Shown here: positions 1 to 8,992 of the stretch, piece by piece
Position numbering within the stretch: the first letter of the stretch is position 1
Layout of the letters: each line of letters starts with the position of its first letter
Assembly: GCA_029667085.1 (NCBI GenBank)
Contig: JARUHJ010000005.1
Coordinates: 186,001-250,000, forward strand
Length of the DNA: 64,000 bases
DNA from: Deltaproteobacteria bacterium IMCC39524
Lineage (GTDB): Bacteria > Desulfobacterota > Desulfuromonadia > Desulfuromonadales > BM103
Direction: 5' to 3'
Program-made: the position numbers and the translations under genes
The notes under the pieces: generated by a model
What the model saw: only the letters and a program-made list of their open reading frames with translations
The model's database searches: none
What the model was told of the DNA's origin: nothing

Positions 1-2866
1 TACCTAAATCGGCATTCACGCCAATATAATAGGTCTCCCCAAGCATCACCCATGACGGCACCAAAAATGTGAAATCGGCTGTCTCTGCCTCCCCTGGCTG
101 CATCGTAGTGAGCCTTATATAATCGAGGAGGATGTCATCACTTGTCACCTGGCAGTCGGTTGAAATGTAGATAGCAACATAATTGTCGAGCGGAACCTTG
201 ATATTGCCGACATTACTGATGGTAACGGTCACCGTCATAAGGTCCCCGGCCTCTGCTGTCGCAGGGACCCCCGTAACACTATCGACGACCAGATCATAAT
301 GATCGATCTGATCGAGGACGAAATCGACCGTTGCCACATTCGCTAAAAACTCAGAAGCCGCAATATTGGCTATTACAGGATCAACATAAACCACCCCCGT
401 AACATCGACATGAATAGGTAAACCCTCTGCCTGCACTACCGGCACACGATAGAAACCGTCGGCATCTGTCTTCACCGACGAGTAAGCAACCGCTGACGAG
501 TAAACTTCAATGCCTGCGAGAGGATTGGTTGTCACAGCGTCAGTCACAACACCTTCAACCCATCCATCAATGACGTTAAGATTAAAGTTCTGGCCCACCT
601 GATCACCACCGGATGTATCGACGGCAATTTTGTTTCCGACGAAGCCAAGCGGGTTGACAATGCGCTGCTTCGGCATAACGTTCCAGTCGGCGGCTGAGGA
701 GACATTCAGACTGTAGTTACCTGAAACGTCACTCACACCATAGGCACGCTCACCGCTACCGTTCGTGGCGACGACAGGAATCCCGCCGGTCGGCACAGCT
801 GAAGCCAATACCTGACCACTGATGGTGGCCGTTGCAGCCGGCAGATCGAAATCAACCGCTCCGACACAGGCCGAAAGCTGCCGGGCTGCGCCATCATCGA
901 CATACCCTTTCAAAGATGGGCTAAAATCGTCGTGCCCCGCCAGTTCAACATGGCCCGCTAGGACTGGGTCGAAACAAATGGCCGGTACAGCCAGGCTGTA
1001 GTTGCCGTTGAGGTCGGTCAGGCCAACGCTGTACACACCTGAACAGTTCGCAATAATTTCGACACCATCGATGCCACTACCGGAACTGTGCACCTGACCA
1101 TTGATGGCATCAACATCGCTGGCAAGGTTTATATTGTAGCTGCCAGCCGGCCCGCTGATTGTGATCGGAGCAGGTACATTGGCGGCATAGCCGTAGGCCA
1201 TCGGGTAGACCAGATAATCACCGGCAGCCGCTGCGTCGAAGACATAAAAACCAGAAGAATTAGTCAGGGCGTAGCCATAGATATTGCCCCATTTGTCTTC
1301 GAAGCGCAGGAACGCACCGGTCACCAGTGTGCTGCCATCCGATTCGTAAAGTAGTCCACTCAGGTTATCAGGCTGACCAACCTGGCTGACGCTGAATACC
1401 GAACTGTCCGTACCGGTACCGGCACCGACGGTGATGTCGGTAGCGCGGAAGGAGTAGTCACCAAAGGCATGGAAGCGATCGAGCGTATTGTGGTAATTAA
1501 GAGTTACTGTCGCAACGCCACTACCGTTGGCAACCGCCTGGACCGTGCGAACGACCATGTCCTCGCCACCGATCCCGCCCGGGGCGACATCGACCAGCTG
1601 CTCAAAGAAGATCGTACTCCCCGGAACAGCACCACTGGCCGTAACCACCAGGTCATCCTGGTAGTTGGCCGCAATTGAACCGGCTTGATCATCGCTGACC
1701 GTCAGGTCGTAGATCATGAAAGCGAAGCTGGCCGGTGTCGGATCAACATTCAGAGAAGGATCGGCCGCCCGCACCTCGAAAGTGTACGAGCCGGCGGCTA
1801 AGCCGTTATAGCTTTGCGGGCTGGTACATGTTGAGTAAATGCCACCATCGATCCGGCACTCAAAGGTTGCTGCCGCGTCGTCGCTGAACGAATCGTTGGC
1901 GCTGAAGGTAAAGGTTATATCGGTGACATAAGGAGTAGGTTCCGCACCGCTGTCAATCGACGTTTCTGGCGGAATAGTGTCAACTACATAGACTGTCCGG
2001 GTCACCTGGGTGGCGTCGTTACCGAGGGTATCGGCGGCATCGTAGGTGATGACGTAGGTGCCTAACGAGTTGATATCGACCACATCACCGCCGACCGTAA
2101 CTGCGACACTCCCATAGACGTCATCGTTCGCCGTCGCCCCGGCATCAGTGTAGCTGGTGCCGGCTTCGGCATCGACCGGATCGGAGCCGTTCAGGGTGAT
2201 GACCGGCGGGGTGGTGTCGGAAACAAAAACAACATCTTCGATACGAATTTCATCTATGGAACCATTAAACTTCCATGCATCACCAAAGCCACTGTAACCA
2301 ATCCCTGCTACATCAGTCGGGTCATAATCTCCCGTGAGCGTATTGATTTTTGAGTTTTCTACGACATTGTCGACAGAGATGCTTATCGTTCCATCGGTCG
2401 CGTTTCGCACGCCCTCTATTAAATGCCAGCTATCATCGGAAACGACAGAGGCACTAACCACATCGATTGAATTGGCGATGGCATCCTGAAGAAAGAATTG
2501 CGCTTTCCCGCCAGCAGTAATTCTTAGTGAATAAGCCTTATCTGTATCTTGCTTTGTAAATATCGATTGGATTTCGCCCGTAGAAGAGGTCTTGACCCAA
2601 GCACTTACCTTGAAAGACTCTCCGCTTAAAAAATTGAGAGAAGCATCATTAGGCACTGAAATCGAGTTTGTGCCATCGAAACTGTACGCATTGTCAGCAA
2701 AACTGTTCCTGTCAACCGTCAGTGTTGCGCCGTTCACCGTGCCATGGTTTCCATTGATACTCGCATCGTTGGCGTCACCGCTGAATGGATAGTAAGCTCT
2801 ATCGACGGCATTTGCACTCCCGGTCCAGACCAACAAAAGCAAGACCAGCAATAATAAATTTTTCAT
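1..2866 (-). CDS. Large secreted multidomain surface protein (LamG, Ig-like, carboxypeptidase-regulatory-like and CARDB domains), C-terminus outside window
   Basis: The frame is open for 955 codons from an ATG at 2866 to the window edge, so the C-terminus is missing. Residues 1-20 are a classical signal peptide (MKNLLLLV..., cleavage after ANA). My translation shows a LamG/concanavalin-like fold at about 24-214, a DUF5011/HYR-type Ig domain at about 215-290 (ITLNGSDPVDAEAGTSYTD), another Ig-like domain containing a TFECRIDGG motif at about 291-375, several beta-sandwich repeats of the carboxypeptidase-regulatory type between about 500 and 850 (repeated 'G.V....G..V......TD..G.Y.' patterns), and a CARDB-like domain near 855-955. 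Such proteins are exported and act in adhesion or matrix building; the specific ligand is unknown. A GGAGG-like ribosome site precedes the start. The gene stands behind a GEMM riboswitch and terminator, so its expression is probably set by a cyclic dinucleotide. Family-level call is firm, function is inference. Confidence 0.85.
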   Translation of the reverse strand, partial: MKNLLLLVLLLLVWTGSANAVDRAYYPFSGDANDASINGNHGTVNGATLTVDRNSFADNAYSFDGTNSISVPNDASLNFLSGESFKVSAWVKTSSTGEIQSIFTKQDTDKAYSLRITAGGKAQFFLQDAIANSIDVVSASVVSDDSWHLIEGVRNATDGTISISVDNVVENSKINTLTGDYDPTDVAGIGYSGFGDAWKFNGSIDEIRIEDVVFVSDTTPPVITLNGSDPVDAEAGTSYTDAGATANDDVYGSVAVTVGGDVVDINSLGTYVITYDAADTLGNDATQVTRTVYVVDTIPPETSIDSGAEPTPYVTDITFTFSANDSFSDDAAATFECRIDGGIYSTCTSPQSYNGLAAGSYTFEVRAADPSLNVDPTPASFAFMIYDLTVSDDQAGSIAANYQDDLVVTASGAVPGSTIFFEQLVDVAPGGIGGEDMVVRTVQAVANGSGVATVTLNYHNTLDRFHAFGDYSFRATDITVGAGTGTDSSVFSVSQVGQPDNLSGLLYESDGSTLVTGAFLRFEDKWGNIYGYALTNSSGFYVFDAAAAGDYLVYPMAYGYAANVPAPITISGPAGSYNINLASDVDAINGQVHSSGSGIDGVEIIANCSGVYSVGLTDLNGNYSLAVPAICFDPVLAGHVELAGHDDFSPSLKGYVDDGAARQLSACVGAVDFDLPAATATISGQVLASAVPTGGIPVVATNGSGERAYGVSDVSGNYSLNVSSAADWNVMPKQRIVNPLGFVGNKIAVDTSGGDQVGQNFNLNVIDGWVEGVVTDAVTTNPLAGIEVYSSAVAYSSVKTDADGFYRVPVVQAEGLPIHVDVTGVVYVDPVIANIAASEFLANVATVDFVLDQIDHYDLVVDSVTGVPATAEAGDLMTVTVTISNVGNIKVPLDNYVAIYISTDCQVTSDDILLDYIRLTTMQPGEAETADFTFLVPSWVMLGETYYIGVNADLG

Positions 2867-2923
2867 CCCATCCTCCGTAAGTTAAAAGTTCAAAAATCCA
2901 ATTAATCTAAAATCATTGAAATC

Positions 2924-2967
2924 AACAAAACAAAAACGCCCACCTCCGACAAAACCGAAGACAGGCG
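2924..2967 (-). terminator. Riboswitch expression-platform terminator
   Basis: Read on the minus strand, arms of 13 bases (2955-2967 and 2937-2949, several G-U pairs) close around a TTTTG loop and are followed by TTTTTGTTTTG. It lies between the GEMM aptamer and the start of the large secreted protein, the usual place for a transcription-terminating expression platform. Confidence 0.75.
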
Positions 2968-3009
2968 CTTAACAGGATATAGTTACAGATACAGCTATAA
3001 TCCCACCAG

Positions 3010-3099
3010 CTCTCTTCGGCAGCCCGACCACCCGTATCATAAAAAGGGTCCGTAGCTTTGCGACACCGGGTTACCCCGGCTTTGCTCTTATCGTGAGAG
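3010..3099 (-). promoter_or_regulatory. GEMM-I family cyclic dinucleotide riboswitch (GEMM-Ib-like)
   Basis: On the minus strand the segment has the GEMM-I core: GAGCAAAGC, a stem closed by a GTAA tetraloop (CGGGGTAACCCG), then GTCGCAAAGCTACGG and, after a second stem, a GGGCTGCC element. Outer arms CTCTC/GAGAG (3095-3099 with 3010-3014) close it. The base two positions before the conserved CAAA is A. By eye this aligns with G20 of the Vibrio Vc2 aptamer, and an A there is the mark of the cGAMP-sensing GEMM-Ib variant reported from Geobacter. The class is firm, the ligand assignment is inference. It controls the secreted protein starting at 2866. Confidence 0.8.
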
Positions 3100-3496
3100 T
3101 ATTTAATTGTTGTACGCTCAAAACTTAAGTCAGCGTTTTGAGCTCGGGTGAAACGTCTGGAATCGAAATAAAAACTTGCAACCAACGTTGCCTGGACCTG
3201 CTTTCAAGAGAGTTTTTGTTCGAATGAGATAATTCACCCATCATCTGTGAGTAAAATAGCAGATGCTTCTCACATTCTTCTCACATTTTTGAGGAATTAA
3301 CTATTATTGGAAATAAATATTTTTTTACGTTATTCTTTCGTCAAATCTAGTCATTTATAACAAGCCTGTTATTTCTTTAACGCTAGCTGACTTTGCCCTA
3401 ATCTCTTGATAATAATCCTTGTGCCGGTATTAGGTGAGTGACAGTCTCTATCACTCGTGTCTCCCGAAAAGTACTAATTATGAAGTTGCTCTTTGT

Positions 3497-3717
3497 CAGA
3501 ACCCATTCTCATCCAGGGTCAGATAAGTGGCGCTATCCAGCTGTTTGATAAATTTGATCCAGTACAACACTTGCAATGGGAACCGGTTCAGATCGGAGTC
3601 ATTGTGCATGTCACCGTACTTGACCAACAGTCATTCCTCTGCGAGCTTGGCAAAATCGACCAGCAGCCGCAACAGTTGTTTGCTGTGATCGATCTTGCGC
3701 TTTATCTCATCGATCAC
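3497..3717 (-). pseudogene. Degenerate ORF remnant of unknown origin
   Basis: From a GTG at 3717 the minus strand reads 28 sensible codons (VIDEIKRKIDHSKQLLRLLV...), hits an in-frame TGA, and continues in the same frame for about 43 more codons to a stop at 3497. The protein is not recognised. It lies against the IS110 fragment with no ribosome binding site, so it looks like debris of a mobile element or a gene it interrupted. Confidence 0.35.
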
Positions 3718-3721
3718 ATGA

Positions 3722-4062
3722 TTACCCTGGTTTGAGGTCCTGCCGGCATCGAACGGTTCGGAGATCAGCTTTGATACAATTGCCACTCCGGCAGGAAATC
3801 ATTGCAGGAGTGACGACAATACAGTCGCATCCATTGCTATTGAGATGCCGATAAATCTCATAACCGCAGGGTCCAGCTTTAAAGACAAAGCGTAGCTTAG
3901 ATCCTTTCGTCTCCAGCTTCTGGATCACCTTGTCGTGAGCAGTGAGGTTGCCGTCAATCTCCCCGTAGGTTCTCACCTCGCCATCACGACCAGCATCGAC
4001 AAAGGTGACTTCGATAGAATTTTGTGGACGTCTATACCGACATACATGATAAAAAATTTCAT
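3722..4062 (-). pseudogene. IS110-family transposase, N-terminal fragment with frameshift
   Basis: An ATG at 4062 opens with MYVGIDVHK, the DEDD-type RuvC-like start of IS110 transposases. The frame is then lost at an A run just after VHK; in the next frame the protein resumes as NSIEVTFVDAGRDGEVRTYG and continues through a KLRFVFKAGPCGYEIYRHL block, which is the normal family sequence. The reading ends at 3722 after about 110 residues, whereas intact members have about 310-400 residues, so the C-terminal Ser-containing half is gone. It is a dead copy. Confidence 0.8.
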
Positions 4063-4208
4063 GACCTGCGCCCTTGATTTTGGCTCTGTTTTGGATTCTC
4101 TACAAGAAACAAACACAAACCACGTTGCATGGGGCAGGTCTCTTTTTGCCCTCAACTGTCAGCCATTATGTCTAACTTATGAGCAAGACTAAACCTTCTC
4201 AGAAACCT

Positions 4209-4246
4209 GAAGGGGCGTGGATCATATGATCCACGCCCCTTTTTCA
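4209..4246. terminator. Perfect hairpin terminator downstream of serA
   Basis: AGGGGCGTGGATC and its exact complement meet at 4211-4240 with a tiny centre. The plus-strand side has a TTTTTC run; on the minus strand (the serA direction) the tail is only CTTCAGG. It may stop transcription in both directions, more strongly on the plus strand. Confidence 0.7.
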
Positions 4247-4278
4247 TCACTCTTCGCAGGAGTCCCTGCACCCTTAAC

Positions 4279-5871
4279 TTATCGCTTCAAGTAAACCGCT
4301 TTTACAAAACGCGCACCTATCGCTTCACTCAATTTAGCCAGAGTCTCCCCACCAACCGGAGAATCGACCGAGAGGACAACCATGGCCTCCCCACCCTTGA
4401 TTCGACGGCCCAGGTTCATGGCGCCGATATTGACTTGGGCCTCGCCAAGGATGGTGCCGATTTTGCCAATCAGTCCCGGGCGATCGTCATAATGCATGAC
4501 CAGCATATGCTCCTCAGGAGTAAAGTCTGTGTCAAAATCGCGCATTTTGACAATCTTCGGTGTGCCCTCGAAGAGCGTGCCGGCAATGGTACGTTTGCCC
4601 TGGGGAGTCTCCAAGCTCATGGTGATCAGGTTGGAGAAGAAATTTGACTCGGTGGATCGGCTCTGCTCAACGATCAGCCCACGGCGTTCTGCAACCAGAC
4701 TGGCGTTAACCATGTTGATTTCCTGGTCGGTGCAGCGGTTAAGAAGTGCCGCCAGGCCAGCCACCGTGATCGGCATGCAATCGTGGGCCGCCAGCTTGCC
4801 GGTATAGTTAAAGATCACCTTGCCAGGATTTTCCGGAGCCAGTTGTGAGATAAAATCACCCAACAGCGCTGCCAACTCCATGAAGGGACGCATCTGCGCC
4901 ATCAGGTCCGGATCGAAGCGAGCAATGTTCACGGCATTTTCCACAGGCTTGCCATCGAGGAGGTTAAGTATTTCGCGACTGACATCGATCGCCACATTGG
5001 TCTGTGCTTCAAAGGTGTTGGCTCCCAGGTGAGGCGTCACCACCATGCGGGGATGTTCAATCATCTTTTTAAGGATATCGCTTTTGGGCGGTTCCTCACT
5101 CCAGACATCAAACGCAGCGCCTGCAACCTTGCCGCTTTGCAGAGCGGTCAACATAGCCGACTCGTTGATAATACCACCTCGGGCGCAGTTGACGATCAAT
5201 ACGCCTTCCTTCATTGCAGAAAAATGCTCTCCGGCAATCAGATCGCGGGTTTCATCATTGAGAGGCGTGTGCACCGAGATAACGTCAGCCATACTGACCA
5301 GCTCATCGAGAGAGACCAGACGGGTACCGAAGTCCGCGGCCCGTTTCTCGCTGATGTAGGGGTCATAAACCACCACATCCATCTCGAAAGCACGGGACCG
5401 TAAAGCCACGCGCCCACCGACTTTACCCAGGCCTATGATTCCCATAGTCTTATGTTTGAGTTCGTAACCGGTAAAAGGGGCCCTTTGCCACTGGCCGCTT
5501 TTCAAGCTGGCGTTGGCGTCCGGCACGTTACGGCACATGGAGAGGAGGATCGCCATCGAATGCTCGGCCGCCGAGTTGGTGTTGCCGAAGGGAGCGTTGA
5601 CGACAATGATGCCGCGTTCACTGGCAGCCACGACATCGACATTGTCAATACCGACCCCTGCACGGGCAACCATTTTCAGGTTTGTAGCGTGGCTCAAAAG
5701 TTCGGCATCCACCTGGGTCCCTGAGCGGGTAATGATGGCATCATAACCACCGATCAAACCATGCAGCTCAGAGGTCTTAAGGCCCAGGCGCACATCCAGC
5801 TGGACTCGCGGATCCTTCTCGAGGAGCTCAAGACCTTTTTCCGAGATCTCGTCTGTAACGATGACTTTCAT
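4279..5871 (-). CDS. serA: D-3-phosphoglycerate dehydrogenase
   Basis: This is the first enzyme of serine biosynthesis, oxidising 3-phosphoglycerate to 3-phosphohydroxypyruvate with NAD in the cytoplasm. The 530 residues match the long bacterial form. The NAD-binding glycine motif GLGKVG is at 147-152, the catalytic Arg, Glu and His are at R231 (NCARGG), E260 (WSEEPP) and H281 (TPHLGA). An intervening domain follows and an ACT domain at about 455-530 is expected to bind serine for feedback control. It is the last gene of the minus-strand serine group, about 100 bases after the thioesterase gene, and is followed by a strong hairpin. A second dehydrogenase of the family lies at 7666-8835; this one has the full canonical architecture, so it is the better candidate for housekeeping SerA. 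Confidence 0.95.
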   Translation of the reverse strand: MKVIVTDEISEKGLELLEKDPRVQLDVRLGLKTSELHGLIGGYDAIITRSGTQVDAELLSHATNLKMVARAGVGIDNVDVVAASERGIIVVNAPFGNTNSAAEHSMAILLSMCRNVPDANASLKSGQWQRAPFTGYELKHKTMGIIGLGKVGGRVALRSRAFEMDVVVYDPYISEKRAADFGTRLVSLDELVSMADVISVHTPLNDETRDLIAGEHFSAMKEGVLIVNCARGGIINESAMLTALQSGKVAGAAFDVWSEEPPKSDILKKMIEHPRMVVTPHLGANTFEAQTNVAIDVSREILNLLDGKPVENAVNIARFDPDLMAQMRPFMELAALLGDFISQLAPENPGKVIFNYTGKLAAHDCMPITVAGLAALLNRCTDQEINMVNASLVAERRGLIVEQSRSTESNFFSNLITMSLETPQGKRTIAGTLFEGTPKIVKMRDFDTDFTPEEHMLVMHYDDRPGLIGKIGTILGEAQVNIGAMNLGRRIKGGEAMVVLSVDSPVGGETLAKLSEAIGARFVKAVYLKR

Positions 5872-5968
5872 GTCCTTCTTTCCTTCCGGGATACTGGGGG
5901 GAAATTACTTTGAGGCGGTGATTCTAAGATGAAGATTTTCCGCTGTCAACGTTCTCTTTGCGTATACG

Positions 5969-6445
5969 TCAAGACTTTCCTGAGGATGCTATCTGGGCCT
6001 CTGTCAATGTGATACAGAGGCACTCTCCCGTGGCATAAATTGTGCCATCGAGACTACAAACTTCTCCGTGAACCATGATCTTACGCCCCTGTACTGAAAC
6101 AATCTTCGTATTGACCTGTACAACCGTCTGAATCGGCAACAACTGGCGAAAGCTGACGTTCAGGTTGCCGACCACAATTTTGTGGCCATCGGCCCAGGCG
6201 GCCAGGCCAAGGACCTCGTCAAGCACCGCAGCGATACTGCCGCCATGGGCATGGTCGGGTGGGCCCTCTGTGACCGGTCCAAACCAGACACGCGCTACCA
6301 GATGCTGCTCCTGATCTCGAAAATAGCTCATGCGAAAACGGTTGCCGGTCCGGTCTCCCGAAACAAAGCGCAGCGTTTCACCAACCAGTGCAGGAGCATC
6401 GAAAGACTCCCAGCCAACCTCACCTTGCAAATCAACTTCAGGCAC
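5969..6445 (-). CDS. Hotdog-fold thioesterase, PaaI/THEM4-like
   Basis: The 158-residue product has the hotdog signature DHAHGGSIAAVLDEVLG in its middle, typical of PaaI-type acyl-CoA thioesterases; substrate unknown. I start it at the GTG at 6445, because TGGAGG lies just before it, while the upstream ATG at 6502 would place a strong terminator hairpin (6460-6496) inside the coding region. That terminator belongs to serC, so this gene probably depends on readthrough or its own promoter. It sits between serC and serA; a role in serine synthesis is not evident. Confidence 0.8.
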   Translation of the reverse strand: MPEVDLQGEVGWESFDAPALVGETLRFVSGDRTGNRFRMSYFRDQEQHLVARVWFGPVTEGPPDHAHGGSIAAVLDEVLGLAAWADGHKIVVGNLNVSFRQLLPIQTVVQVNTKIVSVQGRKIMVHGEVCSLDGTIYATGECLCITLTEAQIASSGKS

Positions 6446-6459
6446 AGCAACCTCCAAAA

Positions 6460-6496
6460 GGAAAATGGGGGCACTCCCCAAACAGGAAGCGCCCCC
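6460..6496 (-). terminator. Terminator after serC
   Basis: On the minus strand GGGGGCGCTTCC pairs with GGGGAGTGCCCCC around a TGTTT loop and is followed by ATTTTCC. It lies about 45 bases after the serC stop and just before the ribosome site of the thioesterase gene. Confidence 0.7.
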
Positions 6497-6539
6497 ACAC
6501 ATTTCCAGGGTGCACTTTTACAAAAGTGCCCCCGAGTCA

Positions 6540-7631
6540 TTAACCGTTCTTGCTCTCAAATTCCTTCATGAAGCTGGCAAGGGCATCAACTCCGGCCAAC
6601 GGCATGGCGTTGTAAATCGAGGCGCGGATACCACCGACGCTGCGGTGGCCTTTGAGTGCGTACAGCCCCTGCTCGCCGGCTTCTTTAAGGAACTTGGCTT
6701 CGAGTTCTTCACTGGCCAGGTTAAAGCTGACATTCATGGTACCGCGAACTTGAGGCTGGATGACACCGCGATAGTAATCACCGGCATCGATCAGGTCGTA
6801 AAGGGTCTTGGCCTTCTGCTCATTGATTTTCTCGATCGCGGCAATCCCGCCCTGCTCCTGCAACCACTCCAGCACCAGACCGGTGACGTAGATGGCGAAG
6901 GTGTTTGCGGTGTTGGTCAGGGAGTTATCCTTGGCACACTGCTCATAGTTGAGAAGCACCGGCGTCTCCGCAGAAGCGTATCCCAGCAGATCTTCGCGGA
7001 TGACAACGATCGCGGTTCCGGAAGGCCCGAGGTTTTTCTGCAAGCCGGCATAGATGCAGCCGAACTTGCTGTAATCGACCACACGGGAGAGAATCTCCGA
7101 GGTCTGGTCAGCGATCAGGGGCACCTTACCAGCATCCGGGAACTTGCTGTAGCGAGAGCCGTAAAGGGTATTGTTGGTGGTGATGTGCAGGTAAGCCGCA
7201 TCCTGATCAATCATCTCAGGAGTAATGGCCGGGAGACGATCATAGTTCGTGTCAGCGCTGCTGGCAATAACCTGGATATCGCCGTAAGCCTTGGCATCCT
7301 TGTTGGCCAGCTTGGCGAAGTTGCCCGTCTCGACATAGAGGCATTTCTTGCTCGCCGAACGACCGGCCAGGTTCATCGGCAGAGCCGAGAACTGCATGCG
7401 CGCGCCGCCATGGACAAAGAGGATCTTGTAATTGTCCGGCAGATTGGTCAACTGGCGAAAACTCTCCTGGGCATCCAGAAGCACTTTTTCAAATTGCTTG
7501 GCGCGATGGCTGACCTCGATCACGGAGACGCCCATGCTCTGGAAATCGAGAAATTCTTCACGAATGCGCTCCATCACAGGAACCGGCAACATCGCCGGGC
7601 CGGCACCAAAATTATAAACTTTCTGAGACAT
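6540..7631 (-). CDS. serC: Phosphoserine aminotransferase
   Basis: A PLP enzyme that transaminates 3-phosphohydroxypyruvate with glutamate to phosphoserine, step two of serine synthesis. The 363-residue length fits the family. The N-terminus YNFGAGPAMLP, the VHGGARMQF phosphate-binding segment and the PLP-binding lysine K199 in GLQKNLGPSG are all visible. It starts at an ATG at 7631 with AGGAGG upstream and follows the PGDH-like gene by 34 bases, so these two are probably co-transcribed. A terminator follows it. Confidence 0.96.
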   Translation of the reverse strand: MSQKVYNFGAGPAMLPVPVMERIREEFLDFQSMGVSVIEVSHRAKQFEKVLLDAQESFRQLTNLPDNYKILFVHGGARMQFSALPMNLAGRSASKKCLYVETGNFAKLANKDAKAYGDIQVIASSADTNYDRLPAITPEMIDQDAAYLHITTNNTLYGSRYSKFPDAGKVPLIADQTSEILSRVVDYSKFGCIYAGLQKNLGPSGTAIVVIREDLLGYASAETPVLLNYEQCAKDNSLTNTANTFAIYVTGLVLEWLQEQGGIAAIEKINEQKAKTLYDLIDAGDYYRGVIQPQVRGTMNVSFNLASEELEAKFLKEAGEQGLYALKGHRSVGGIRASIYNAMPLAGVDALASFMKEFESKNG

Positions 7632-7665
7632 GAGATCCTCCTGCCTTAATGTTTGGATAAACTAT

Positions 7666-8835
7666 TTAAAGGATACGAACTTTGATAACACCATCAATCG
7701 CTTCGAGAGCCTGAACGAGCTCTTCCGAGGGCTCTCTATCGATGTCGATAATATTGTAGGCCACTTCGTCGCGACTCTTGTTAATCATATCGATTACATT
7801 CAGCTCCCGATCCGCCAGTACGGAGAGGACCTGGTTGAGCATCTTCGGCACGTTGCGGTTGGAGAAGGCGATACGGAAGCCACCATTACGCTCCAGAGCG
7901 ATGCTAGGGAAATTGACTGAATTCTTGATGTTGCCGTTTTCGAGAAAATCGATCAGCTGATCAGCTACCATGATGGCACAATTCTCTTCCGCCTCTTCGG
8001 TGCTGGCACCGAGATGAGGAATCGGCACAACCTTGTCGTTGCCCATCAACTCCTGAACCGGAAAATCGGTCAGGTACTGACCAATCCGACCCGTCTCCAG
8101 GCCTTTAAGAATCGCCTCTGTGTCAGCGACTTTTTCGCGGGACAGGTTGATCAGAGTTGCCCCCGGCTTGAAGCTTTCGACCAGATCCTTGTTGATCAGG
8201 TTACGGGTTGCTTCCAGGACCGGCAGGTGCAAAGTCACGATGTCCGATTTGGCGAGCAGCGATTGCATATTCTCCATCTTCTCGACATCACGTGACAGAC
8301 GCCAGGCGGCAGCTACGGAAAGCGCCGGATCGTAACCGATCACTTTCATACCGAGCATCAGACCTGTTTCCGCAACCAGGGAACCGATGGCGCCGAGGCC
8401 GACAACACCAAGAGTCTTGCCCTTCAGTTCAGTGCCACCATAGGTCTTCTTGCCGCCTTCAACCAGCTTGTGTAATTCCTCTGCGCTCTTGCCCTGACCC
8501 TCTTTGCGGACAAAGTCGATGGCACCGACGATATCGCGGCAAGAGAGCAGCATCGCTGCAACGGCCAGCTCCTTAACGGCATTGGCGTTGGCGCCCGGCG
8601 CGTTGAAAACGACGATACCGCGCTCGGTGCAATTTTCAACCGGGATATTATTGACTCCGGCGCCAGCACGACCGACGGCCTTCACAGACGTTTCAATATC
8701 ATCCGGCTGTAATACATGGCTTCGCAGCATCAGTGCGTCTGGAGTGCTAATTTCACTGGCAATTTCGTACTTGTCGAGGGAGAACTTTTCGAGGCCCTTG
8801 ACAGAAATTTTGTTATAAGTGCGGACTTTGTTCAT
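7666..8835 (-). CDS. 3-phosphoglycerate dehydrogenase family protein with C-terminal ACT domain
   Basis: I start at the ATG at 8835 (AGGAG seven bases upstream), giving 389 residues; a longer frame to 8904 would read through a terminator. It is a D-isomer-specific 2-hydroxyacid dehydrogenase: GLGAIG NAD motif at 146-151, R233 in NLSREK, H274 in PHLGAS, and an ACT domain at about 318-389. It lacks the extra intervening domain of the 530-residue SerA downstream. Position immediately ahead of serC suggests it supplies 3-phosphohydroxypyruvate, so the organism may have two PGDH forms, or this one acts on a related 2-hydroxyacid. Confidence 0.88.
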   Translation of the reverse strand: MNKVRTYNKISVKGLEKFSLDKYEIASEISTPDALMLRSHVLQPDDIETSVKAVGRAGAGVNNIPVENCTERGIVVFNAPGANANAVKELAVAAMLLSCRDIVGAIDFVRKEGQGKSAEELHKLVEGGKKTYGGTELKGKTLGVVGLGAIGSLVAETGLMLGMKVIGYDPALSVAAAWRLSRDVEKMENMQSLLAKSDIVTLHLPVLEATRNLINKDLVESFKPGATLINLSREKVADTEAILKGLETGRIGQYLTDFPVQELMGNDKVVPIPHLGASTEEAEENCAIMVADQLIDFLENGNIKNSVNFPSIALERNGGFRIAFSNRNVPKMLNQVLSVLADRELNVIDMINKSRDEVAYNIIDIDREPSEELVQALEAIDGVIKVRIL

Positions 8836-8865
8836 CGATTGACTCCTGACAAAACACAGTTGATT

Positions 8866-8916
8866 GAAAAAACAAAAAACGCCGCACCGTCCAGATAAGG
8901 ACATTCATGGTCGGCG
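8866..8916 (-). terminator. Terminator between DUF1015 gene and PGDH-like gene
   Basis: Minus-strand CGCCG...GTCC pairs with GGAC...CGGCG (8899-8916 with 8880-8892, one bulge region) and is followed by TTTTTTGTTTTTT. It ends the aroF-DUF1015 transcript. A TTGACA at 8983-8988 upstream could also make it a leader attenuator for the PGDH-serC unit; no leader peptide with a telling composition was found. Confidence 0.7.
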
Positions 8917-8992
8917 ATCTTTGTTTTCAGTAGGTGTAAAAAGTTACCGGAAGGCCGTTTTTACTACTTTTCCCGGCAGGTTGTCAATGCCC

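Noticed and set aside
8866-8916. Amino acid attenuator of the PGDH-serC unit
   Set aside because: The terminator is real, but no leader peptide enriched in serine or another residue could be found before it.
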